Below are positions 39,201-47,869 of a stretch of 64,000 nt of DNA, piece after piece. Location of the stretch: NCBI GenBank assembly GCA_028285755.1, contig JANQOQ010000008.1:691399-755398 (forward strand), read 5' to 3'. Position numbers and translations under genes: made by a program. The notes under the pieces are model-generated. The model was not told where the DNA came from. It saw only the letters and a list, made by a program, of their open reading frames with translations, and made no database searches. The DNA is from Puniceicoccaceae bacterium. GTDB taxonomy: Bacteria; Verrucomicrobiota; Verrucomicrobiia; Opitutales; JAFGAQ01. How positions within the stretch are numbered: position 1 is the stretch's first letter; every line of letters starts with the position of its first letter.

Positions 39201-40443
39201 GTTGGTGCCCGAAATTGCTCATGGCACTGCCGAACGTGTTGCTCAGGAAGTCGCCCATTCAAAGGCAAATGAAGTTGCTCAACAAACCAGCTTGCAAATC
39301 GCGACTCAACTTGCACAGCAAATCGCCCGTGAGCAGGCGGAGAGTGTCTCCGCCGATATTGCCAGGCAGTTTGCCGAGGATACGGCACGCGCAATTGCAG
39401 AATCCCAGGCTCCCGCAGTCGTTCGCCAACATGCGGAACAAAAGACAGAGCATTTGGTTTCTGAAATTGTAAATCAAATCGTACCCGAGCGTGCCCGCCA
39501 AATAGCGGAAGCACGACTGGAGCAAATAATCCAGAATGAAGGAAAATCAGCCATTCTGGAAACCGCGAGTCGTGTAGCTGAAGATACGGCTAGACATACT
39601 GCTGAGCAAACCACCCAGCAAGAGGCTCCGCAGATCATCGAGGAAACCGCACAGAATATTGCCAAAGAACTTGCCGCAGCAAAAGCGAATGAGATTGCCT
39701 CTCGTGTATCCGAAGAGGTGGCGAATGATATTGCAGCGGATATTGCGGCACAGGTTGCGCAGCAGGTTGCAGATCGTGTGGCAAATGAGCATGCGCTCAA
39801 ATACGTGGAGTCTGTGGCCGAAGGGGTAACCCGAAACATCGCTGAAAAGATTGCCAACGAACGGAGCGGACCTTTGGCTGATGAAATTGCCAAGTCGGTT
39901 GCGCAGCAGGTGTCTCAGTCCACCTCTCAAGAGGTGGCTCGCCCGATCGCTGAGCAAGTAGCCCGTGAGACGTCTGAAAGGGTTTCTGCAGAGCTTACAA
40001 GTAATGCCATGGATATGGTCATTGAGGAAAAAGTCAGAGAGGCAGTAAATGCCAACGCCAATGATCTGATCAAGGATTTGGTGCTGGAGCATGCCCGGCC
40101 CATAGTCACGGATATGGCGCGAGAATCCATTAGCGAAATCGTGCGCGATGTTGCTATTGAAGAGTCCAAAAGGACCGCTGCTGACTATGCGAAAACCACG
40201 TCTGAAGAGGTGGCTGCAAAAGTTTCTAAGGAAGCTGCAGAAGAGATTGCGCGTAAAACCGCCAAGGAATACTCACAACAAATTGCGGCTCCCACCGCAC
40301 GTGAAGCATCCCGTGAAGTGGCTGAGCGGATTACCAATGAGATTACCCAAAAGCTCAACGATTCTGCATTGGATGAACGGCTTGAAGCTCTGGTAAATCT
40401 TAAGGTTGAGCAACGGCTTTCCAACATCGGTAAACCTTCATAA
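36268..40443 (+). CDS. Giant repetitive protein: small N-terminal domain, acidic Pro/Glu-rich linker, then about 1090 residues of strict four-residue repeat
   Basis: Single uninterrupted 1391-codon ORF in the mreC-mreD interval, same strand. No TM or signal peptide seen. Confidence 0.9.
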   Translation: MKVEELRAWLEEHNVEDSWWISVDGDVSNTTVSLTEAVSTKEQQPEADIMLLPVSYSAEEDPPWQDLELDDEEEDSEEEAPPEIEEPIAQEEPVAEEPAPEIEPEPEPQLEPIAEVTPEEPEPVAEEPLKLEPDEEPTDDEEQVIAENQPEETPVAEESESVAEEETVSDGITFEELSPPEPESVAEPEPTEPEEPEPEPVLQAEPEPEPTLQKEEEPDALETEAPEPDPEPVETELTQEPDASLPPPAPDFDVEKLRAEILRDAEIKARMISEEVSEKAVSDIKAQEPQEPGSVEAPIDSDELDNMVRNSVDAATRESVKRYSEEVAEPKAREIAEAIARTVSQPAATLAAESIASEIARTAARKTAEDTSREVSEVIAREIANAKVSEIAESELKLHAERISREISEKISRDVAYEVAREYAQLEATRVAEVIAREISEDIAKDAALKNALEVSERVSREQALGVVNEVANRVADEVASQEARLVAMTKAEAAVEQAARVAGERTAYEKAGPASIKVAEMIAEIVSRETAKEVAEKVAYRKAEELSQETAIPIAREMAIQYAKEAAEAGAREEASRIAADVSKEVAEAVAKDTTREVAAEITRIIAKPVSEETVRKVAEEIGEKIARENAPEAAAQIAREAALKIAEEESLRIIEDTAKEVAERIAANTANSIAEAIAENIAADVAQEKAREVAENVAQPIAHDKAAEVAGEVAREKAEEVARLAAHEAATEIAREIGTNVASDAAGVTAKVVSEEISQEVAEKVAAERAREITSDITAGIVEQLVPEIARTVANEQARDAARPVAEATAGEATREAARLHVSDVSATILKEQLVQFSNEYLDRYGDELARPIVEDTAYKLSEQIANELATNIATQVTEELARQTAETTAFTVAREIAEQTAREASQAISTDIVPQIAAYHAEQSAMQAAREIAKEVSEGAAIAAAEDAGRELTKQLLPGYLNEQAEVFAERLAQQLVPEIAHGTAERVAQEVAHSKANEVAQQTSLQIATQLAQQIAREQAESVSADIARQFAEDTARAIAESQAPAVVRQHAEQKTEHLVSEIVNQIVPERARQIAEARLEQIIQNEGKSAILETASRVAEDTARHTAEQTTQQEAPQIIEETAQNIAKELAAAKANEIASRVSEEVANDIAADIAAQVAQQVADRVANEHALKYVESVAEGVTRNIAEKIANERSGPLADEIAKSVAQQVSQSTSQEVARPIAEQVARETSERVSAELTSNAMDMVIEEKVREAVNANANDLIKDLVLEHARPIVTDMARESISEIVRDVAIEESKRTAADYAKTTSEEVAAKVSKEAAEEIARKTAKEYSQQIAAPTAREASREVAERITNEITQKLNDSALDERLEALVNLKVEQRLSNIGKPS
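37168..40431 (+). repeat. Protein-level tetrad repeat (12-nt codon periodicity), 272 tetrads, residues 301-1388
   Basis: Read by eye as SDEL DNMV RNSV DAAT RESV KRYS EEVA EPKA REIA EAIA RTVS ... NEIT QKLN DSAL DERL EALV NLKV EQRL SNIG with no register shift; 3264 nt = 272 x 12. Confidence 0.85.
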
Positions 40444-40458
40444 TCGCCCGGGTCATCC

Positions 40459-40971
40459 ATGAGTTTCTTGAGGGCAAACGGGTTTAACCTTTTCCTGATA
40501 CTGATTTTGGTCCTCATCTGGTTTTCGGTGCTAGGGATCAACCATATGCTGGCCTGGAATTCACTGTATGTTTCGTTTCTTTGGCTGTTTATATTAATCC
40601 CGGCTTACTGCTTTTCGCTCAGACTGAGTTTGCCCCTTATGCTGGTTTTTGGCATTTATCTGGAGAGCGTATATCCGGATATAAGACCTCTGGGTCTGGT
40701 TACCGTTTTTATGGGCTATTTATACGTGCTTTATGCCAAGGGGCGTCCTTATGAGAATTTCTATAGGCATTTGGCAATCAGTGCCAGTGTGGTAAATCTG
40801 GTTTTGTTTGTTGTGCTGAGTATTTCCGTTTTTTTTAAATACGGAAACGTGGGTACATACTGGTATCGCCTGATCCAAGATCTCGTGCTTACTCAGGTCG
40901 TCCTAATGTTGAGCCTGCCGATTTTGGGGCTGGCACTATTAATGGTTCAAAAGCGCCAGGCTATTGCCTAA
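40459..40971 (+). CDS. mreD: MreD-like rod shape-determining membrane protein
   Basis: 170-aa polytopic membrane protein immediately downstream in the mre cluster; 'LESVYPDIRPLGLVTVFMGYLYVLY'. Assigned by position and topology. Confidence 0.55.
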   Translation: MSFLRANGFNLFLILILVLIWFSVLGINHMLAWNSLYVSFLWLFILIPAYCFSLRLSLPLMLVFGIYLESVYPDIRPLGLVTVFMGYLYVLYAKGRPYENFYRHLAISASVVNLVLFVVLSISVFFKYGNVGTYWYRLIQDLVLTQVVLMLSLPILGLALLMVQKRQAIA

Positions 40972-42932
40972 TTTTCGCTGTATTTTCGCTTTAACTCCTC
41001 GACTACCGAGGGATCTGCAAGGGTGGTTACATTACCCATTGCGCGATTTTCCGCAATATCTCGCAGCAGGCGGCGCATGATCTTACCGGAACGTGTTTTC
41101 GGTAGATCTGCCGCAAATACAATTTTTTCAGGAATGGCGAATTTGCCGATTTCCTTGATGACCAGCTCCTTCAGTTGAATGACGAGCTCCTCGGTGGCAA
41201 TGATGCCCGCCTTTACCGTTACGAAAGAAACGAGGCACTGCCCCTTGATATCGTGGTTGATCCCAATTACTGCTGATTCAACGACATCCGGATGGCCTAC
41301 GAAGATGCTCTCAAGCTCCGCGGTACCGATACGGTGCCCGGACACATTGACCACGTCATCTACCCGACCGATTACCCAAATGTAGCCGTCCTTATCCTTG
41401 TGAGCACCATCACCAGGGAAGTAATACTGGCCTCCCCATTTGCACCAATAGGTATCAATAAAGCGTTGTTTATCTCCCCAGATGCCTCGCATAATTCCGG
41501 GCCACACATTCTTAATTGCCAATAGGCCGGTTTCGGTCGGTTCACCTTCTTCGGTGAGGACATCCGCATCGATTCCGAATACCGGGAAAGTAGCACTGCC
41601 GGGTTTGGTCGTAGTTGCACCAGGAATCGGGGAAATTAGAATACCTCCGGTTTCTGTTTGCCACCAGGTATCGACAATCGGGCACTTTTCGGCACCAATG
41701 ACGGTATGATACCACATCCACGCTTCGGGATTGATAGGCTCTCCGACGCTGCCGAGTAAACGTAGGGATGAGAGGTCGCGCTGATTGGGCCAGGATTCGC
41801 CCCATTTCATAAATGCGCGTATCGCCGTGGGCGCGGTGTAAAAGATGGTTACCCGATACTTCTCAATGATTTCCCAGAATCTGCCACTGTCCGGCCAGTT
41901 GGGGGCGCCCTCATACATTACGATGGATGCACCATTGAGCAAGGGGCCATACAGAATATAGGAGTGTCCGGTGATCCAGCCAATATCTGCGCTGCACCAG
42001 TAAACATCTTCAGGCTTGATATCGAAAATCGTGCGCATCGTCTGATAGGCATATACCATGTAGCCCGCCGTGCTGTGCATGATGCCCTTGGGTTTACCGG
42101 TGGTGCCACTGGTGTAGAGCAAAAACAGGAGTTCTTCAGCATCGATTGGTTCGGGCTCGCAATGGATCGGCTTATCCTGAACCATGCGGTGATACCAGTG
42201 GTCGCGGCCTTCCTTCACTTTACAGGGGAAGGGATCCCCGTGGCCTCTTTTTACGATAACTACATCGGTAACGCTTTCGCAGCCGTCAATGGCTTCATCG
42301 ACGATGGATTTAAGATTGAGTACCTGACCGCGGCGCCATCCGCCATCAGCAGTGATCACCAGCTTCGCCTGGCAGTCATCCACACGGTCCCGAATGGAAT
42401 TGGACGAAAAGCCGGCAAAAATAACGGTGTGTATGATGCCGAGCTTAGCGCAGGCGAGTGTAGTGATTGCCAGCTCGGGGATCATGGGCAGGTAAAGCGC
42501 AGCGCGATCCCCCTTCTTCATGCCAAGATCCTTCAGAGCATTTGCACATTGGTTGACTTCGCGGTAGAGATCCCAGTAAGTCAGCACACGTTTATCGGTT
42601 TCCCCGGGCTCGCCTTCCCATACGATGGCGGCTTTATTACCGAGGCCGTTATGGACGTGGCGGTCTACACAGTTGTAAGTGATATTGGTTTTTGCCCCTT
42701 CAAACCACTTAAAGAACGGGCGGTCATCCCCATTAAAGACACGATTCCAGGGCTGGAACCACTCGAGATTTTCTGCAATTTCCGCCCAATAGCCTTCGTT
42801 ATCCTCGATACTTTTCGCATACTCTTTTTGGTAGGCCTCGATTCCCGGAATGAGAGCTTCTTTGGTGAAGTCCTCCGAGGGTGGGAACATACGGTTTTCA
42901 TGCGAGTAGGATTCCAGTGATTCTTGCGTCAT
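40968..42932 (-). CDS. acs: Acetyl-CoA synthetase
   Basis: 'LLFLLYTSGTTGKPKGIMHSTAGYMVY', 'WWQTETGGILISPIPG', 'DDVVNVSGHRIGTAELES', 'PKTRSGKIMRRLLR'. Confidence 0.98.
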   Translation of the reverse strand: MTQESLESYSHENRMFPPSEDFTKEALIPGIEAYQKEYAKSIEDNEGYWAEIAENLEWFQPWNRVFNGDDRPFFKWFEGAKTNITYNCVDRHVHNGLGNKAAIVWEGEPGETDKRVLTYWDLYREVNQCANALKDLGMKKGDRAALYLPMIPELAITTLACAKLGIIHTVIFAGFSSNSIRDRVDDCQAKLVITADGGWRRGQVLNLKSIVDEAIDGCESVTDVVIVKRGHGDPFPCKVKEGRDHWYHRMVQDKPIHCEPEPIDAEELLFLLYTSGTTGKPKGIMHSTAGYMVYAYQTMRTIFDIKPEDVYWCSADIGWITGHSYILYGPLLNGASIVMYEGAPNWPDSGRFWEIIEKYRVTIFYTAPTAIRAFMKWGESWPNQRDLSSLRLLGSVGEPINPEAWMWYHTVIGAEKCPIVDTWWQTETGGILISPIPGATTTKPGSATFPVFGIDADVLTEEGEPTETGLLAIKNVWPGIMRGIWGDKQRFIDTYWCKWGGQYYFPGDGAHKDKDGYIWVIGRVDDVVNVSGHRIGTAELESIFVGHPDVVESAVIGINHDIKGQCLVSFVTVKAGIIATEELVIQLKELVIKEIGKFAIPEKIVFAADLPKTRSGKIMRRLLRDIAENRAMGNVTTLADPSVVEELKRKYSEN

Positions 42933-43049
42933 AGTAAGTTCGAGTGTAATTTAAGAGTAATTAATGCGTTCTATTAATTCCGGTTATCCAACGAAATCAA
43001 ATTATTTTCGAAAGCGTTTTGGATAAAAAAACATTTAATAAAAAACACA

Positions 43050-43622
43050 ATGAACATAAAATCCATAACAATACTATCTCTAGCATTGCTAGTTTCTAAC
43101 GCGGCTCTGAAGGCCAAGGAGGTTTACGTGATTGACCCCGTTCACTCGGGCGTAAGCTTCAATATCCGTCACTTCTTCAATAAAGTGCCCGGCAATTTTG
43201 GGGCATTTGAGGGTGAAATCCACCTGAACAAGGAAGATATGTCGAAAAGCAAAGTCGTGGCGAGTATCGATATCAGCTCGGTAGACACCAACAACGATGA
43301 TCGTGATGATCACCTGCGTGGGGATGACTTCTTCGACACAGCCAATCATCCGGACATGACCTTTACATCTACCAAATGGAAGGAAGTGGAAGAAAATAAA
43401 TATGCCGTAACCGGTGATCTCACTATCAAGGGTGTCACCAAGGAAGTCGTTTTGGACGTCGAGCTACTGGGCTTTGGCCCGGGGCGAGGTGGAAAAATGC
43501 TTTCCGGTTGGGAAGGCAGCACCACAATCGATCGCCGTGACTTTGGAATCAGCTACGGACAAGGAGTCGTGGGCAATGAAGTAGATATCACGCTCAACAT
43601 CCAGGCAGGTCTCGAAAGCTAA
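43050..43622 (+). CDS. YceI family protein
   Basis: 'YVIDPVHSGVSFNIRHFFNKVPGNFGAFEGEIHLN', 'HPDMTFTSTKWKEVEENKYAVTGDLTIKGVTKEVVLDVE'. Confidence 0.93.
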   Translation: MNIKSITILSLALLVSNAALKAKEVYVIDPVHSGVSFNIRHFFNKVPGNFGAFEGEIHLNKEDMSKSKVVASIDISSVDTNNDDRDDHLRGDDFFDTANHPDMTFTSTKWKEVEENKYAVTGDLTIKGVTKEVVLDVELLGFGPGRGGKMLSGWEGSTTIDRRDFGISYGQGVVGNEVDITLNIQAGLES

Positions 43623-43652
43623 GTTAAATACTTACTTGAATTTCATTTTTTT

Positions 43653-43680
43653 AGCCCACCCTTACCGGTGGGCTTTTTTT
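43653..43680 (+). terminator. Rho-independent terminator downstream of the yceI-like gene
   Basis: AGCCCACC-cttacc-GGTGGGCT followed by T-run. Confidence 0.85.
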
Positions 43681-43710
43681 ATGTGTAGTTGACCTAGGTG
43701 GTAGAAACGA

Positions 43711-44538
43711 TTGTATAGAATTATGATTCGTTGCTTTCAATGGTTGTCTCTCGGGTTGTTGATCGCGCTTACTGCCTGCCAGCAGATGGGTATCAGCAGC
43801 CAGAATGAACTGGATAGTGTTGATTACCAAACGGCTAAACAACGGCTGAAAGAAGGCGATATGGATGGTGCGCTGACCGGATTTCTCAGGGTGATCGATC
43901 AATTAAACGCTGCTCCTGAATCCCACTTGGAAGCGGGGGTGATCTACCTGCGGCATCGCAACCAACCGATTCGTGCGATTTATCATTTTCAGCGTTATCT
44001 GGAGTATAATCCGGAAAATCGGGAGTCTCCCCTAGTGCAGGAGCTAATCATGAGCGCGGAGAAGCGATTCATTACTCAGCTGCACGGTGATCCTTTTAAA
44101 GAGCGTTTGGAGCGGCTGGATATCATCGAAACTGTCGCCAAACTGCGCGAGGATAATGAACGCATGGGTGCTGAGCTGACGCAGCTAAAGACTCAAAATG
44201 CGCACCTGAAAGAGGACCTTGGTAAGGCCCAGCAATTATTGGGGCAGGTATTTGAAGAGGAAACGGGTGAGGTGGTTTCGGGTCCTGATACCCGCGTGGT
44301 CGCTTCTACGAATGTTACCACTCAGAATCAGGAAGACATTCAAACACTCCTGGAAAGTAGCACGAATACCAATCTGGTGACTCAATATAAAGTCGTTCCC
44401 GGGGATACACTCTATGCGATCAGTATCAAAATGTATGGTGACGCCTCCCATATTCAGCGGATTTTCCAGAATAACCGCCAGATTCTTAGCAGCGTAGACG
44501 ATTTGCGTCCGGGTCAAATCCTTACCATTCCGCGATGA
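43711..44538 (+). CDS. LysM-domain lipoprotein with TPR-like region
   Basis: 'LLIALTACQQ' lipobox; C-terminal LysM 'QYKVVPGDTLYAISIKMYGDASHIQRIFQNNRQILSSVDDLRPGQILTIP'. Confidence 0.85.
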   Translation: MYRIMIRCFQWLSLGLLIALTACQQMGISSQNELDSVDYQTAKQRLKEGDMDGALTGFLRVIDQLNAAPESHLEAGVIYLRHRNQPIRAIYHFQRYLEYNPENRESPLVQELIMSAEKRFITQLHGDPFKERLERLDIIETVAKLREDNERMGAELTQLKTQNAHLKEDLGKAQQLLGQVFEEETGEVVSGPDTRVVASTNVTTQNQEDIQTLLESSTNTNLVTQYKVVPGDTLYAISIKMYGDASHIQRIFQNNRQILSSVDDLRPGQILTIPR

Positions 44539-45689
44539 AGTATTTTGATCATAATGCTACTACACCTCTGGATGAGAACGCCCGTCATGCATGGTTGAAG
44601 GCGAGCAGTGAGTCATGGGCAAATCCGTCCAGTCCACATCGGATGGGTGCCAAAGTACGGATGCGACTTGAGGCTGTGCGGGGCGAGATATCGCAAGCTT
44701 TGGGAATCGAGCCGGATGAGCTGATATTCTGCAGTTCGGCGACGGAAGCAATTAATGCCTGGGTGCGCGCGTATTGCAGCCAATCAGATCCAAGGCCTCT
44801 GCTTGTTTCCAGGCAAGAGCATGCGGCCGTTATTGAGAGTGTAGATGCCCATTCGCAGGGGAATGTGATTTACTTTAGCCCCCATGTGGATGATTTGCCG
44901 AAACACCTTGAGCCGTTGATCGAGCAGCATCAAGCAGGAGGGGTAATGCTCATGGCGGCGAATAATGAAACCGGAGAGATTTATCCATGGCAGGAGGTTG
45001 CTAATGTGTGTAACCGGAAAGGCATCCCTTATTTTTGCGACACAACGCAATGGATTGGTAAAATGCCGCTCGGTAAGCTCAATCAACTCGCCTCCTTTTG
45101 TGGGAGTGCGCATAAGTTTGGAGGACCGAAAGGGGTTGGCTTTTTTAAAATATCCAGGCGGTTCTTTGAGGTGAAGCTGAGTCATGGGGGTAGTCAGGAG
45201 CATGGCCTGCGCGCGGGCACTGAAGATTATCCAGCCATAGCCGCGATGGCTGCAGCCTTCCAGGAGTATGGAAACGTCAATGCAGAAACTGTAAGTGAAC
45301 AGTTAAAATTCAGAGATGAATGGATGGCAAAACTTCAGCAAAAAATGTCTGACGTACTTTTGCATGTAACTCATCATCAGGTACTTTGGAATACAGTCTC
45401 TGTCGCAATGCCGGAAAAAGAGGCCCATTACTGGTTAAGCAAGCTCGAAAAAGCAGGCTTTACGGTTGGGTTGGGGGCTGCCTGTGCAACCGGAAAATCG
45501 GGAGTTTCTCATGTGCTGAATGATCTTGGGGTGGACGATGCGATTATCCGACGAACGATCCGCATATCCGGTGGAGTGGATACTACCGATCAAGATTGGT
45601 GGGATCTGCTGGATGCGTTGGAAAAAATCCATACAGAGATGATCTCGCAGGATAGCTCGGGTTCGAAAACTGAGGTCATACGCATTTAG
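44535..45689 (+). CDS. Cysteine desulfurase (NifS/IscS-like)
   Basis: 'YFDHNATTPLDENARHAW', 'SSATEAINAW', 'SAHKFGGPKGVGFF', 'GGSQEHGLRAGTEDYPAIAAMAAAF'. Confidence 0.93.
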   Translation: MKYFDHNATTPLDENARHAWLKASSESWANPSSPHRMGAKVRMRLEAVRGEISQALGIEPDELIFCSSATEAINAWVRAYCSQSDPRPLLVSRQEHAAVIESVDAHSQGNVIYFSPHVDDLPKHLEPLIEQHQAGGVMLMAANNETGEIYPWQEVANVCNRKGIPYFCDTTQWIGKMPLGKLNQLASFCGSAHKFGGPKGVGFFKISRRFFEVKLSHGGSQEHGLRAGTEDYPAIAAMAAAFQEYGNVNAETVSEQLKFRDEWMAKLQQKMSDVLLHVTHHQVLWNTVSVAMPEKEAHYWLSKLEKAGFTVGLGAACATGKSGVSHVLNDLGVDDAIIRRTIRISGGVDTTDQDWWDLLDALEKIHTEMISQDSSGSKTEVIRI

Positions 45690-45695
45690 CCCATT

Positions 45696-46772
45696 ATGTG
45701 GATAAACGCTGCCAATCTTCAGAGCTTTCGGAATCTAAAATTCTGCAGCCTGGAATTTGAAAAGGAAAAACCCACATTTTTTGTGGGCCTCAATGGGCAG
45801 GGCAAGTCGAATATTTTGGAGGCCCTTGGGCATGTGACGGCCCTTCGTTCATTTCGCACGCATGAGACGCTACCCATGATTCGTAAGGGGGATAAGCGCG
45901 CATCGCTGTATTTTGAAGTCGAAACCCAGAACGAAGACAATGATCAGATATTGATTGAACTCGGCAGAAAGAAACGACGGGTATCGGTAAATGATCAGGA
46001 AATGAAACGGTTGTCGGATTACATCGGTAAATACCCAACGGTTGTTTTTTCGGCGGAGGACATTCAATTAATCAAAGGCGGACCGCAATTGCGCCGCCGC
46101 TTTATGGATCTCTTCCTATCCGTTTTGGATACTGAGTATTTTAGTGCGCTGCAGCGATTTCATAAGGTGCTCAAAGAGCGGAATGCAGCGCTTAAGAATG
46201 AGCAGATTGCCCCCGAGTTGTTGAATGCTTATGATCCGGTAATGATTCCGGATGGGCTGCTTATTCATCAAAAGCGGTTACAGTGGATGACGCGGATTGC
46301 TGTATGTTTTGAGACCGGTTATAAGCATCTTGCGCATGATGCCGATGTGGGCGGACTCACTTATAAGCCCAAAACATGCCCAACCAGTCATGAGGAATAC
46401 CAGGATTTACTGGATCAGAATCGGGCACGTGAAATCGCGCTCGGCAGCACGGTGGTAGGTCCCCACCGGGATGATTATTTATTCACGCTCAATGAAATGG
46501 ACGCTGCAGCCCATGCTTCGGAAGGGCAACAACGATCGCTGGTGCTCGCATTGAAGTATACCCAGATTCAGCTGATACCCGAGATTCGCAAAGAGCGTCC
46601 GGTCATTCTCATGGATGATATTCTGGGTGAGCTGGACCGTTACCGAAGGGAGCGTTTTTGGTCACTTTTTGGAGAAGATCACCAGATCATCGCTACGGGC
46701 ACTGAGTTGCCTGAGGTTGACAATGTCTACCAATGGAAAGTGTATAATGTGAACGATGGGAGTATATCCTGA
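45696..46772 (+). CDS. recF: DNA replication/repair protein RecF
   Basis: 'NLQSFRNLKFCSLEFEKEKPTFFVGLNGQGKSNILEAL', 'VVGPHRDDYLFTLN', 'ASEGQQRSLVLALKYTQ', 'PVILMDDILGELDRYRRERF'. Confidence 0.95.
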   Translation: MWINAANLQSFRNLKFCSLEFEKEKPTFFVGLNGQGKSNILEALGHVTALRSFRTHETLPMIRKGDKRASLYFEVETQNEDNDQILIELGRKKRRVSVNDQEMKRLSDYIGKYPTVVFSAEDIQLIKGGPQLRRRFMDLFLSVLDTEYFSALQRFHKVLKERNAALKNEQIAPELLNAYDPVMIPDGLLIHQKRLQWMTRIAVCFETGYKHLAHDADVGGLTYKPKTCPTSHEEYQDLLDQNRAREIALGSTVVGPHRDDYLFTLNEMDAAAHASEGQQRSLVLALKYTQIQLIPEIRKERPVILMDDILGELDRYRRERFWSLFGEDHQIIATGTELPEVDNVYQWKVYNVNDGSIS

Positions 46773-46870
46773 TCTAAAACCTATGGTATTTGTGACCATA
46801 TTTAAAAATTGCAGAGAGTTGCGACTTGTATAATTTAGCTATTTTTAATTGCCCCGATATTTAAGAACGC

Positions 46871-47869
46871 GTGGATAGACCCAGCATAGAAGTTGAGAAG
46901 CTCAGTAAATACTACGGTCATATCGTAGCGTTGAGCGATGTATCCTTTACCATTCGCAAAGGAGAGGTGGTTGGCCTACTCGGACCGAATGGTGCGGGCA
47001 AAAGCACATTGATGCGTATTATCTCGGGTGTCATACCGGCTACTTCCGGCTCAGTGTATATTGGGAGTCTCTCGGCCACCCGTCACCCGCAGAAGATTAA
47101 GAGCCACTTGGGGTATATGCCTGAAAATAATCCGCTGCCGGATACCATGAAAGTGCAGGATTATTTGAAGTTTCGCGCGCGCATTAAGGAGGTTCCCGGA
47201 CGGGAAATTAAACATCGCGTGAACGAAATTATGGAGGTGTGCGATTTGCATCACAAGGCGCGTAACCGATTGATTGGTAAGCTTTCCAAGGGGTTCCGCC
47301 AGCGCGTGGGTATTGCCGATGCACTGATTTCTCAGCCCGAGGTAGTTATTATGGATGAGCCGACGATTGGGCTGGATCCTCATCAGATCATTGCGGTTCG
47401 CAAATTGATTGATCGCCTCCGTGGACAGATGACGGTGATACTTTCGAGTCACATATTGAACGAGATCGATGCGTGTTGTGATCGTTCGATGATCATCAAC
47501 CGGGGCAGAATCGTGGCATCCGGCACACTGGGCCAGATGCGCAATCGGTACAAGCTGGGTGTTAATTACTACCTGGAGCTCAAGGGTGAGTTGAAATTGT
47601 TGGACGAAAAGTTGGCGACACTGGATGAAAGCCTGGAGCGGGTCGCGATCGAACCTGCTGACGAAGAGGGGTATCACCGGGTGACGCTTGCGACCCAGAT
47701 GACTGAAGACCTGGGTTCGCAGTTAATCGAGGTAATCTCGAAATCCAAGGATCTGGAGTTAAAGGCCTGTTATCGACAGGAGAGTGACTTAGAGGACGTA
47801 TTTCTGGCAGCCACCAAGCGTAGCTGGGATGAGCCTACGGATCGTTTTATCAAAGTTAAATCAGCTTAG
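46871..47869 (+). CDS. ABC transporter ATP-binding protein (ABC-2 / GldA-like)
   Basis: Walker A '[19 protein letters not shown]', signature '[16 protein letters not shown]', '[16 protein letters not shown]'. GTG start. Confidence 0.93.
   Translation: MDRPSIEVEKLSKYYGHIVALSDVSFTIRKGEVVGLLGPNGAGKSTLMRIISGVIPATSGSVYIGSLSATRHPQKIKSHLGYMPENNPLPDTMKVQDYLKFRARIKEVPGREIKHRVNEIMEVCDLHHKARNRLIGKLSKGFRQRVGIADALISQPEVVIMDEPTIGLDPHQIIAVRKLIDRLRGQMTVILSSHILNEIDACCDRSMIINRGRIVASGTLGQMRNRYKLGVNYYLELKGELKLLDEKLATLDESLERVAIEPADEEGYHRVTLATQMTEDLGSQLIEVISKSKDLELKACYRQESDLEDVFLAATKRSWDEPTDRFIKVKSA

Noticed and set aside
40823-40847. Hairpin TTTCCGT...ACGGAAA with T-run
   Set aside because: Inside the mreD-like coding region, with an 11-nt loop and only a partial T tract; more likely chance within codons than a functional terminator.
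41964-42920. 318-aa plus-strand ORF opposite acs
   Set aside because: Antisense to a confidently assigned acetyl-CoA synthetase; no domain recognised.
47051-47677. 208-aa minus-strand ORF inside the ABC ATPase gene
   Set aside because: Antisense shadow of an ABC ATPase coding sequence.
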